DNA of 64,000 nucleotides, from positions 1-64,000 of the forward strand of contig JAGBXB010000054.1 of the NCBI GenBank assembly GCA_017629515.1, read 5' to 3'. Made by a program: the position numbers and the translations under genes. The DNA is from Lentisphaeria bacterium (GTDB lineage Bacteria > Verrucomicrobiota > Lentisphaeria > Victivallales > UBA1829). The notes under the pieces were generated by a model. It had not been told where the DNA came from, made no database searches, and saw only the letters and a list, made by a program, of their open reading frames with translations. Shown piece by piece: positions 26,643 to 34,615 of the stretch (its first letter is position 1; every line of letters begins with the position of its first letter).

Positions 26643-27710
26643 TCAACGGTCCATGACCCAGGGTTTACCTTTTCGCAAAGGCTCTTTGAATTTTCCCTCC
26701 ATACAGCCGCCTTTCTTTTCCAGCATACTTACACATGCCCGGATACAGCCGCCGCATTTCGCCATATTATATCCCACCCATGTAGGGAAATATTTTTCCA
26801 GTGCCCGGTAAACTTTCAGGATCTCTTTTTCATTGGCAGTTGCTTTCCCTTCCAACAGATCCAGATCACCGTTTTCGTTTTTATCCCACACTTCTTTCGG
26901 GACAAAGGGATTGAATTTTCTGCCCCCATGAGTATAGAAAGCATAACACTTCCATTCGTCGAGTTTTCCCCATTCACAGATCTTGCCGCCTACATTCACC
27001 CTGATACTTTCTGTTTTGCTCAAACAATTGCCGGGGCACTCCCGGACACAAGCCATACAACGGCGGCAGAGGGGTTCTCCGTCATAAAGGGGGTCGGCAG
27101 TCAATTCCGCATCGGTAAAGATGAACGCAACGCGCTGCATGGGGCCGAAATCTTTTGTAAGGAACATTTTACTCCAACCGATCTCCCCCAGTCCGCATGC
27201 CACAGCGGCAAGCCGGAACTGGAATTGAAGATCCGGGGGGATCTGACCGGGACGGGCGGCACGGGTAAACTGGACAGAACGGTGGTGATTGGTTTTGCGT
27301 TTTGCCTGATTCATCACTTCGATCTGTTCTTCCGGAGAAAGAGTATTCCCCGGAGAGCCATCCATATCGGAAACGCAGCCCCGTGCGCCGGTATTGCGGT
27401 AGATGAATGCTTCGTACCCGTTATCTTCGATCATCTGGCCCACCTGATACAATACTGCCGGGGCAAAGATCTCATTGATCCCTCCGTATGCCATGGAGGG
27501 GTACTGGTAGAATTGTGTTCCCTCCTCGATTCCCCGCTGTACTCCTCTGGGAATGCGGAAGACCATACCGATCACACTTTTTGCTTCAGGAAAGATATAC
27601 CGGGGATCCATCTCTTTCGGAGCCCCTTCAAATCTGTCCATACTGCCGATACCGCACATATCGGCTCCGGCGGCAAGAGCGGCCTCTTTCACCATTTCAT
27701 TTGTCAGCAT
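26643..27710 (-). CDS. QueG-like Fe-S protein, paralogue 1
   Basis: The ATG at 27710 with AGGAG upstream gives 355 residues starting MLTNEMVKEAALAAGADMCG. It has KSVIGMVFRIPRGVQRGIEEG, GLGEIGWSKM, the ferredoxin motif CRRCMACVRECPGNCL and a C-terminal CGGCIRACVSMLEKKGG. It is the longest of the three, with an extra loop after residue 110 and another around the second cluster. Reductive chemistry with Fe-S clusters is inferred from the motifs; no substrate can be named. It is the first gene of the tandem set. Confidence 0.8.
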   Translation of the reverse strand: MLTNEMVKEAALAAGADMCGIGSMDRFEGAPKEMDPRYIFPEAKSVIGMVFRIPRGVQRGIEEGTQFYQYPSMAYGGINEIFAPAVLYQVGQMIEDNGYEAFIYRNTGARGCVSDMDGSPGNTLSPEEQIEVMNQAKRKTNHHRSVQFTRAARPGQIPPDLQFQFRLAAVACGLGEIGWSKMFLTKDFGPMQRVAFIFTDAELTADPLYDGEPLCRRCMACVRECPGNCLSKTESIRVNVGGKICEWGKLDEWKCYAFYTHGGRKFNPFVPKEVWDKNENGDLDLLEGKATANEKEILKVYRALEKYFPTWVGYNMAKCGGCIRACVSMLEKKGGCMEGKFKEPLRKGKPWVMDR

Positions 27711-27800
27711 TTTTTCTCCTTTATTGAAGCGTTTCAAAAGTTCTCAAAAAAAGGCAAACGCAGCCCTTTGATTTTTTGAATGACTTCTGAAATCACCTCT

Positions 27801-28820
27801 TTATACACCTTTATCCATACTTATTATGTCATTCAATTTCACCATCGCATTTTCCAATACAGAAACACAATAGGAACAATTTTCACATTTTTTATCACAT
27901 GCCAGGCGTTTTGCAAGGTAATCAGCCGGGATCTTTCTATTGTCAAGGATTGCGGAAGGGAATTTTTCCGAATGAGCGGGTTCCGTAAGATCCAGAAGAT
28001 TGCCATGCCATTTGCCGTTGAAATAGGCAGTGACTACGGCAAGTGGATTGTAATTTGTCCTTGTGGCAAGTTTCATTCCGTCACAAAGTTCTTCATAGGC
28101 CGATACATCCTCCGGCCGGATGAAATTACTTTTCCCCAGCAGTTTTTTGCGTTTTTCTTCATCATCCAGATAGAGAGAACACAGTCCCTGAAAAAGAAAG
28201 GCATTGTCCATTTCCGCGATCTGATGCTGATGGGCAACAAGATTATCATGAAAAGTCCTCGCGGAACAATAATTGAGGCAGCCGCTGTTGGCTAATAAAT
28301 ACATTTTTTTGCCCTTGTTTCTACTGAACTGCCTCATACGCGATAAAACATTTCTGTCATAATTATATTCCCTTTTCAGATAGAAACTGTGGAAATATTC
28401 TTCCAGATATTCTATTGCCTCCACTGTTCCAAGTTCCATATTGACGGAAGCACGCACTTCAAGAAAAGGGAAATTACTGCAAATAAACTTTGCAATAACA
28501 GGCGATGCTGTTGTAACGGAAGAAAGAGTGTAGGTGGAATGGATGAGATCGATACTGTCTCCAAGTTTCCGGAAAAAACTTCTGCCGAGAGCATTTCTCC
28601 CGTAACAGTTCCCATTTAAAAGCAAACAAAGTTTCACTCCTTTTTCAGAAAAAATTTTCAAATCTTCTTCCATGATTTTCTGTTCATCATACCCCTGAAC
28701 GACTCCCCTTCCTGTGGTAAAATCCCCCCAGGGGAAATATAATTCCTGAATCTTTTCAGAGTGCTGCACAATGTATTGGATAAAACGCCTGTCGCTCTGG
28801 TATCCCACTTGAAATTTCAT
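27801..28820 (-). CDS. U32 peptidase-like TIM-barrel protein with clustered cysteines
   Basis: This 339-residue protein starts MKFQVGYQSDRRFIQYIV. It has a central LANSGCLNYCSARTFHDN segment and a C-terminal cysteine group, CDKKCENCSYC, which resembles the U32-type proteins that carry a [4Fe-4S] cluster (UbiU/UbiV, YhbU). The exact U32 signature is not present, so assignment is tentative. It is the first gene of the minus-strand operon with the three QueG-like genes 90 bp downstream. A divergent LacI regulator shares its promoter region. Confidence 0.55.
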   Translation of the reverse strand: MKFQVGYQSDRRFIQYIVQHSEKIQELYFPWGDFTTGRGVVQGYDEQKIMEEDLKIFSEKGVKLCLLLNGNCYGRNALGRSFFRKLGDSIDLIHSTYTLSSVTTASPVIAKFICSNFPFLEVRASVNMELGTVEAIEYLEEYFHSFYLKREYNYDRNVLSRMRQFSRNKGKKMYLLANSGCLNYCSARTFHDNLVAHQHQIAEMDNAFLFQGLCSLYLDDEEKRKKLLGKSNFIRPEDVSAYEELCDGMKLATRTNYNPLAVVTAYFNGKWHGNLLDLTEPAHSEKFPSAILDNRKIPADYLAKRLACDKKCENCSYCVSVLENAMVKLNDIISMDKGV

Positions 28821-28867
28821 AAGAAGAACTGTCCTTTTTTATTAACTGTCTCCGTAATACATTTAAT

Positions 28868-28895
28868 AATATAATTCCCCGCAATAAAAAATCAA
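28868..28895 (-). promoter_or_regulatory. Promoter of the U32-like/QueG-like operon
   Basis: On the minus strand TTGATT (28895-28890) and TATATT (28873-28868) are 16 bp apart. The -35 box overlaps the palindrome at 28892-28907 that also touches the divergent LacI promoter. Confidence 0.55.
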
Positions 28896-28907
28896 GTGTT
28901 TACTTGA
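28892..28907. promoter_or_regulatory. Shared operator palindrome TCAAGTGTTTACTTGA
   Basis: TCAAGT and ACTTGA are perfect inverted arms around GTTT. They overlap the -35 boxes of both divergent promoters, so one protein could control both directions. LacI binding is inferred from position. Confidence 0.55.
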
Positions 28908-28932
28908 AAAAAGACGGGAAAGATGCTATATT
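28904..28932 (+). promoter_or_regulatory. Promoter of the LacI gene, with inverted repeat at the start codon
   Basis: TTGAAA (28904-28909) and TATATT (28927-28932) are 17 bp apart. A perfect inverted repeat, ACGGGAAA (28914-28921) and TTTCCCGT (28931-28938), spans the -10 box and ends at the base before the ATG at 28939. Transcription should begin at or within a few bases of the start codon, so the messenger would have almost no leader. Confidence 0.6.
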
Positions 28933-28938
28933 TCCCGT

Positions 28939-29952
28939 ATGATAAGCATAAAAGAGATCGCCCGTCTGGCGGGTGTATCCGCAAAAACTGCGGAACGTGC
29001 GCTTTCCGGCGCAACGAAAGATAAAAGGCGCGATGCCAGAGAACGCGCAGGGAAAGTCAGAGAGATCGCCGCGTCCCACGGCTACCAGCCAAGTGAACTT
29101 GCGCTGGCGTTGCGTCGCGGCAGTACGCAAAGTATCGGTTTTTTAAGCGATGTCCTCACCGACCAGTTCCTTGCAGCGGCGGCAGAAACCATTATGGATG
29201 AAGCGGCAAAAAATCATTACCGTACCTCTTTGAAAATCGCAAGATTTGATAAAGGCCAGACTGAAGAAGAGATCAAATCTTTTCTTGCGTCCGGGGTGAA
29301 TGCCATCATTACTTCCTGCGTCTCCCGGCAGCTTCCGGAACATATTTTCCATACACTGGAAAAAAATTCCTACCCGGTTTTCACCCTCTGCGGCAGAAGC
29401 ACTTTTGATTTTTCCTCCGTTGCACCCGATTATTCTTCCGCATTGCCGCAAGCAGTGGGATTTCTTGCAGAAAAAGGGCATAAAAAAATCATTCTTTCTC
29501 TTTTTGACGGCAAAGAATATGATAATAAGGTAACAGAAAATCTCTTCCGGAAAAGTTGCAGAAAAAACAAAGTGGATGGGGAGGTCCGTATCCATACCTC
29601 TTTACAGCAGGCAGCAGATCTTGCCGGTGAAATGCCCAAAGCAGTGATCCTGTACGGAAAATACTCCATGCGGCTTTTTATAGACCGGTGTATGCAGAAA
29701 AATCATATTCCTGACATCATTGGCTTTTACAATGAATGGACGTCTGCTTCCGCATTGAAATTCCCTTTGCAGGGGATCATTCTGGAACAGGCGGAAAATG
29801 CCGTGCGTTTTGCCGTAAGGCAGGTGATCGGAGAACTCAATGGGGAAAAACGCTGTCACAAACTTTTTACAGCAAAATTTGTAAAAAAAGAAGAATTTTC
29901 CTGTTTAAAACTCCCGGATCTTGCCAATCAGCGGCTTTTTGATATACAATGA
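28939..29952 (+). CDS. LacI family transcriptional regulator
   Basis: The 337-residue protein has an N-terminal helix-turn-helix (SIKEIARLAGVSAKTAERAL) that needs this start, and a periplasmic-binding-protein-like sugar domain from about residue 70 (SIGFLSDVLTDQF, CGRSTFDFSSVAPD). The linker is longer and more basic than usual. No ribosome site precedes the ATG and the promoter leaves almost no leader, so it looks like a leaderless message. It is divergent from the U32-like/QueG-like operon and likely regulates it; glmM follows 34 bp downstream. The effector is unknown. Confidence 0.88.
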   Translation: MISIKEIARLAGVSAKTAERALSGATKDKRRDARERAGKVREIAASHGYQPSELALALRRGSTQSIGFLSDVLTDQFLAAAAETIMDEAAKNHYRTSLKIARFDKGQTEEEIKSFLASGVNAIITSCVSRQLPEHIFHTLEKNSYPVFTLCGRSTFDFSSVAPDYSSALPQAVGFLAEKGHKKIILSLFDGKEYDNKVTENLFRKSCRKNKVDGEVRIHTSLQQAADLAGEMPKAVILYGKYSMRLFIDRCMQKNHIPDIIGFYNEWTSASALKFPLQGIILEQAENAVRFAVRQVIGELNGEKRCHKLFTAKFVKKEEFSCLKLPDLANQRLFDIQ

Positions 29953-29986
29953 GATTTACCCGGAAAACATACATGAGGAAAAGAAA

Positions 29987-31342
29987 ATGACAAGATTATT
30001 CGGACATGACGGCATCCGGGGGCGTGCCAATGAATACCCCATCACCCCGGAAGTGGCATTAAGCGTGGGAAAAGCCATTGCGACATATTTTACCAGCATC
30101 AGCGGCAAAAAACGCCCACGCGCCATTATAGGCAAAGATACACGGTTATCCGGTTATATGCTGGAAACAGCTCTCACCAGCGGTCTTGTCAGTGCGGGCA
30201 TGGATGTTTTTGAGATAGGTCCTCTGCCCACGCCGGCTGTGGCGCATCTTACAAAATCCATGTGTGCGGATTGCGGCATCATGATCACCGCTTCCCACAA
30301 TCCCGCCAGCGACAATGGAATAAAAATTTTCACCTCATCCGGCTATAAACTGCCCGAAGAACTGGAAACAAAAATTGAAGATCTTGTTTTCACCCAGCAG
30401 AAAAATCTTTTCAGTCCCTCCCCCAACAATATCGGCAAAGCCTTCCGTATAGATGACGCCAGAGGCAGATATATCGAGTTTGCCAAAAGCAGTATCCACA
30501 ACCATTCTTTAAGCGGGATCAGGGCGGTACTGGATTGCGCAAACGGAGCTGCCTACTATATAGCCCCCCTCATCTTCAATGAACTGGGCATGGATATATG
30601 CCGTACAGCCACAAGCCCGGACGGAAGCAATATCAATGATCAATGCGGAGCCATCCATCCCCAGAATATTGCAAGACTGGTAAAGGAACATAAAGCCGAT
30701 ATAGGCATCTCCTTTGACGGAGACGCAGACAGAGTCGTTTTCTGCGACGCTGGGGGCAACATCATTGCCGGGGATAAGATCATTGCTTTATGTGCATTGG
30801 ATTACAAACGGCGCAACCGCCTTGCCAAAAACACCCTTGCCCTTACCTGCATGAGCAATATGGGATTGGTGGAATCCCTGGGGAAAGAGGGAATAAATTG
30901 TGAAGTAACGCCTGTGGGGGATTTCTTTGTTATTGACCGTATGCGGGAAAAAGGTTTGAATTTCGGAGGAGAGAATACAGGGCATTATGTTTTCCATGAT
31001 TACACCACAACAGGAGATGGCATTATTTCCGCACTGCATGTGGCAAATATCATGAAAGAACGCAATATGTCCTTGCAGGATCTTACCGGAAATATTTTTG
31101 AAGAATATCCCCAGATCCTCACCAGCCTTTCTGTAAGGCAGAAAGTACCGTTTGACCAACTGCCCAAAGTCACAAGTATCATTGCTGATGCAGAAAATGC
31201 TCTGAAAGGTGTTGGCAGAGTCCTTGTGCGTTACGCCTGTTCCGAACGCAAATGCCGTATTCTGGTGGAAGCGAAAAGAAAGGAAGAAGCGGAAAAATGG
31301 AGCAGAAACCTTACAGGAATCCTTGCAAAAGAACTTGTATAA
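29987..31342 (+). CDS. glmM: Phosphoglucosamine mutase
   Basis: The ATG at 29987 (GAGGAAAAG upstream) gives 451 residues, the usual GlmM length. Diagnostic segments are the N-terminal LFGHDGIRGRANEYPIT, the phosphoserine loop ITASHNPASDNGIK near residue 102, the metal loop DGDADRVVF and the C-terminal phosphate-binding region. It interconverts glucosamine-6-phosphate and glucosamine-1-phosphate for peptidoglycan and lipopolysaccharide precursors. Coupling to a LacI regulator is unusual for a housekeeping gene; an own promoter was not seen. Confidence 0.93.
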   Translation: MTRLFGHDGIRGRANEYPITPEVALSVGKAIATYFTSISGKKRPRAIIGKDTRLSGYMLETALTSGLVSAGMDVFEIGPLPTPAVAHLTKSMCADCGIMITASHNPASDNGIKIFTSSGYKLPEELETKIEDLVFTQQKNLFSPSPNNIGKAFRIDDARGRYIEFAKSSIHNHSLSGIRAVLDCANGAAYYIAPLIFNELGMDICRTATSPDGSNINDQCGAIHPQNIARLVKEHKADIGISFDGDADRVVFCDAGGNIIAGDKIIALCALDYKRRNRLAKNTLALTCMSNMGLVESLGKEGINCEVTPVGDFFVIDRMREKGLNFGGENTGHYVFHDYTTTGDGIISALHVANIMKERNMSLQDLTGNIFEEYPQILTSLSVRQKVPFDQLPKVTSIIADAENALKGVGRVLVRYACSERKCRILVEAKRKEEAEKWSRNLTGILAKELV

Positions 31343-31361
31343 TTTTCAAAGGGACAGAAAA

Positions 31362-32081
31362 ATGAATCTCCTTCTGCTGACAGAAAAAAACAAACTGGAA
31401 AAAAATCTTTTCCTTGTGGATGATGAACGCGCGGAACATATCAAATGTACTCTTCACGGCAAAGAGGGGGACTCTTTGAAAGTCGGGTTTCTCAACGGCA
31501 ACCGGGGGACAGGCATACTAATCAGCGTGGATAAGAAAAAAGTCATTGTAAAATGTGATGATTTTTCCCTGCCGCCGCCTCCGGAATCTCCTGTCATTCC
31601 CATTATCAGTCTGCCCCGCCCCCAGAGTTTCAAAAAGACGCTGCATTTTATTGCGTCAAGCGGGATAAAGAAGGCATATTTCATCCATTCCGACGGTGTA
31701 GAAAAAAGTTACTGGAAGAGTTCGGCACTGGAAGAAAAAGCCATTGAAAAAGAATTGTTTCTCGGTCTGGAACAGGGGTGCGATACCATCATGCCCCATC
31801 TTGTATTCAAACGATCTTTCCAACATTTTCTTGCGGGAGAGGAATTTGCCTCTTTGTGTGAAAATAAGGAAAAACTTATTGCCCACCCCTACCATACCGC
31901 CGTCCCCTGTCCGGTGAAAGCGGAAAGACCCACCCTCCTCGCCATAGGACCGGAAAGCGGGTATATTGAGGAGGAGGTCAGAGCTTTTGTGGAAAAAGGT
32001 TTTCAGGCGGTCACATTGGGCAGTCACATTTTGAGAGTGGAATTTGCTCTTGCCGCCGCCTGCGGCAGATTGATGTTTTAA
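31362..32081 (+). CDS. rsmE: 16S rRNA (uracil-1498-N3)-methyltransferase RsmE
   Basis: 239 residues from the ATG at 31362 (AAAGGGACAG). The N-terminal PUA-like part is followed by a SPOUT methyltransferase domain with LAIGPESGYIEEEVRAF and LGSHILRVEFALAAACG, the S-adenosylmethionine-binding knot; GPES replaces the more common GPEG. It methylates U1498 of 16S rRNA. It lies 19 bp after glmM and converges with hemW with only 9 bp between the stops, so there is no room for a terminator. Confidence 0.9.
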   Translation: MNLLLLTEKNKLEKNLFLVDDERAEHIKCTLHGKEGDSLKVGFLNGNRGTGILISVDKKKVIVKCDDFSLPPPPESPVIPIISLPRPQSFKKTLHFIASSGIKKAYFIHSDGVEKSYWKSSALEEKAIEKELFLGLEQGCDTIMPHLVFKRSFQHFLAGEEFASLCENKEKLIAHPYHTAVPCPVKAERPTLLAIGPESGYIEEEVRAFVEKGFQAVTLGSHILRVEFALAAACGRLMF

Positions 32082-32090
32082 GAAAAAATC

Positions 32091-33233
32091 TTACAAAAAG
32101 GATTCTGCCAGATCGTTCCAGAACTCCAAACCTTTTTCTGTGGGAAAAAGGCTCTCCCCTTTCCGGTGCAGCAAATTGTGCAGAATATTTTTTTCTATGG
32201 TTTTCCGCCAGAGAGAATCGAAAGAAATCCCGCCGGAAACTTTTTCCCAGTCTTCTTTTGTCCATCCGGAAACTTTCCGCAAACCCATAATAAACATTTC
32301 CGCAAGGCGGGTTTCATCTTCCACGATATCTTTTTCCGGTTCTTTTCCGGCAAGAAATCCCCCGAGGGGACTGTATTGCGTCCAGCGGTCTTTCCCGTCA
32401 AAGGAACATGCGGAAGGGCCGAGTCCCAGATAGGCGGCTCCTTTCCAGATATTGTCATTATGCCGGCAATGGAAATTTTCTTTCGCATAATTGGATATTT
32501 CGTACCGGGAAAAACCTTTTTCTTTAAGATATTCTCCGGCAAATTCCCACATATCCGCCGAAAGACTTTCATCCTTTTCTGTTATATATTTTTCCGCAAG
32601 AAGAGTCCCCTCTTCCAATGTGAGGGAGTAACAGGATAAATGCTTTACAGGAAAGGAAACAGCCGTTTGCAGATCCTTCTTCCAATCTTCCAGAGTTTGT
32701 CCGGGCAGGAAGTAGATCAGATCCAAACCGATATTGAAAATGGAATTTTTATTCAAAAGAGTGATGGCATTTTCCACCGTTTTTTCAATATTTTTATTGG
32801 GTTCTCTTCTTCCGATCCTTTCCCGGAAAACAGGGGAAAAACTCTGTACTCCCATACTTACACGGTTGACAAAAGAACCCATGACCATACTTTTTTCTTC
32901 TGTAAGGGAAGAGGGATTGCACTCCATGGTGATCTCAATATTTTCTTCAAAAGTAAAATTTTGCCGGATCTTCTGAAAAAGTTTTTCCATTTTTTCCGGC
33001 GGAAGGAGCGTGGGAGTACCGCCGCCAAAGTAGATGGAACGCAACACCTTGCATAATGGCGCATTTTCTTCCATGTGGGAAAAGAGTTTTTCCAGATATT
33101 TTTCCAACAGAGTTTCCTCCATATTTTTTTCTGAATAGAAAGCGCAGTAATCACACTTTCCGGCACAGAAAGGAATATGGATATACAACTCTGTAAAAGG
33201 ACGTTTTTTCAGCATAGGACACAAAAAACTCAA
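32091..33233 (-). CDS. hemW: HemW-like radical SAM protein
   Basis: Up to 380 residues. The radical SAM motif IHIPFCAGKCDYCAFYS (CxxxCxxC) is followed by YFGGGTPTLLP and a C-terminal HemN/HemW part. HemW is a haem chaperone in anaerobes rather than a coproporphyrinogen oxidase, and the short N-terminus with the Cys after the third one absent fits that. The start is TTG at 33233, overlapping the NtrC-type stop by four bases, or ATG at 33215. The TTG has GGGAT five bases upstream; the choice is uncertain. Confidence 0.85.
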   Translation of the reverse strand: MSFLCPMLKKRPFTELYIHIPFCAGKCDYCAFYSEKNMEETLLEKYLEKLFSHMEENAPLCKVLRSIYFGGGTPTLLPPEKMEKLFQKIRQNFTFEENIEITMECNPSSLTEEKSMVMGSFVNRVSMGVQSFSPVFRERIGRREPNKNIEKTVENAITLLNKNSIFNIGLDLIYFLPGQTLEDWKKDLQTAVSFPVKHLSCYSLTLEEGTLLAEKYITEKDESLSADMWEFAGEYLKEKGFSRYEISNYAKENFHCRHNDNIWKGAAYLGLGPSACSFDGKDRWTQYSPLGGFLAGKEPEKDIVEDETRLAEMFIMGLRKVSGWTKEDWEKVSGGISFDSLWRKTIEKNILHNLLHRKGESLFPTEKGLEFWNDLAESFL

Positions 33234-34612
33234 TCTATCCCGTACTGGGCTATTTTTCTATGTAAGGTTCTTCTGCTGATCCCCAGTTTTTCCGCTGCTT
33301 TTGTCCGGTTTCCGCCGCACTCATCCAAAGCGCGTAAAATGAGCAGTTTTTCATTTCTGGTAAGATCGCAGCTGGACGGGCTCAAAATCTTTCTGGTGAT
33401 CCCCGGATCGGATTTTTCCCGGATATTTACAGGCACATTATCCAGATCTATAAGTTGGCCCCTTGTGAGGACCACCATCCGTTCAACGCAATTTTTCAGT
33501 TCCCGGATATTGCCGGGCCAGGAATAGGAACAGAGTGCGGACATGGCACTTTCGGATATACGCATATTGCTTCTGCCGTTTTCCTTTGAAAATACTTCGA
33601 TATAATGATTGACGATGGGGGGGATATCCTCCAATCTTTCCCGCAAAGGTGGCAGTTTGATATTCACCACATCCAGACGGTAGAAAAGATCTTCCCGGAA
33701 TGTCCCCTCCCGCACCATCGCTTCCAGATCCCGGTTTGTGGCAGTGACCACTCTCACATCCACCCGGATCGTTTCTGTCCCCCCCAGTCTTTCAAAGGAA
33801 CGGTTTTCCAGCACCCGGAGGAGTTTTACCTGAATGGAAAGAGGGATCTCTCCTATTTCATCGAGAAAAAGTGTTCCGCCGTCGGCAAGTTCAAACCTGC
33901 CTTTTTTCTGTTCCACAGCACCGGTAAATGCGCCTTTTTCGTGTCCGAAAAGTTCACTTTCCAGCAAAGTTTCCGGCAGAGCGGCACAATGCACCGGCAC
34001 AAAACGGCCGCTTCTGCCGCTCAACTCATGTACTGCCTGGGCGATCAACTCTTTTCCCGTACCGCTTTCGCCGGAAATGGTGACAGTAGCCCGACTGGGG
34101 GCGACCTGCCGGATATTGTCAAGGATATTCTGCAAAGCGGCAGAATTTCCCAGAATATTGCTTACACCGAAACGGTTGGAAAGCTGTTTTTTCAATTCCC
34201 GGTTCTCCTCCCTGATCCTGCCGGACTCCAATGCCCGTTCCATAAGGATCTCCAAGCGGTCGAAATTCACCGGCTTTTCCATAAAGTCGAATGCGCCTTT
34301 TTTCATCGCCTCCACGGCACTTTCGATGGAACCGTAAGCCGTAAAAACGATACAGGGCGGAGGATTTTCCTTTGCCAGAGCTGTTTCCAATACCGTAAAA
34401 CCATCTGCACCGGGCATACGGATATCCGTAAGGATAAGGTCATAGGAGTTGCGCTTGATAAGATTGATCCCCATCAGACCATCTTCTGCAGTGGTCACAT
34501 CATATTTCATACGCAGAAAGCGGTTGAGTACATCTCTTGTTCCCCGTTCATCATCCACAATAAGGATGGAGGGTCTTTTTTCCTGTTCATACATATCTTT
34601 TTCCCTGACCAT
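33230..34612 (-). CDS. NtrC-family sigma-54-dependent response regulator
   Basis: 460 residues in three parts: a receiver domain (ILIVDDERGTRDVLNRF, phospho-acceptor in LILTDIRMPG), a central AAA+ domain with GESGTGKELIAQAV (Walker A), an intact GAFTGA loop for contacting sigma-54 and LFLDEIGEIP (Walker B), and a C-terminal Fis-type helix-turn-helix (NRTKAAEKLGISRRTLHRKI). It should activate sigma-54 promoters when phosphorylated by the kinase encoded just upstream. The start is at 34612 (AAGGAAT) or 34594 (AGGGAA); both have ribosome sites. Target genes are not evident. Confidence 0.93.
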   Translation of the reverse strand: MVREKDMYEQEKRPSILIVDDERGTRDVLNRFLRMKYDVTTAEDGLMGINLIKRNSYDLILTDIRMPGADGFTVLETALAKENPPPCIVFTAYGSIESAVEAMKKGAFDFMEKPVNFDRLEILMERALESGRIREENRELKKQLSNRFGVSNILGNSAALQNILDNIRQVAPSRATVTISGESGTGKELIAQAVHELSGRSGRFVPVHCAALPETLLESELFGHEKGAFTGAVEQKKGRFELADGGTLFLDEIGEIPLSIQVKLLRVLENRSFERLGGTETIRVDVRVVTATNRDLEAMVREGTFREDLFYRLDVVNIKLPPLRERLEDIPPIVNHYIEVFSKENGRSNMRISESAMSALCSYSWPGNIRELKNCVERMVVLTRGQLIDLDNVPVNIREKSDPGITRKILSPSSCDLTRNEKLLILRALDECGGNRTKAAEKLGISRRTLHRKIAQYGID

Positions 34613-34615
34613 ATT

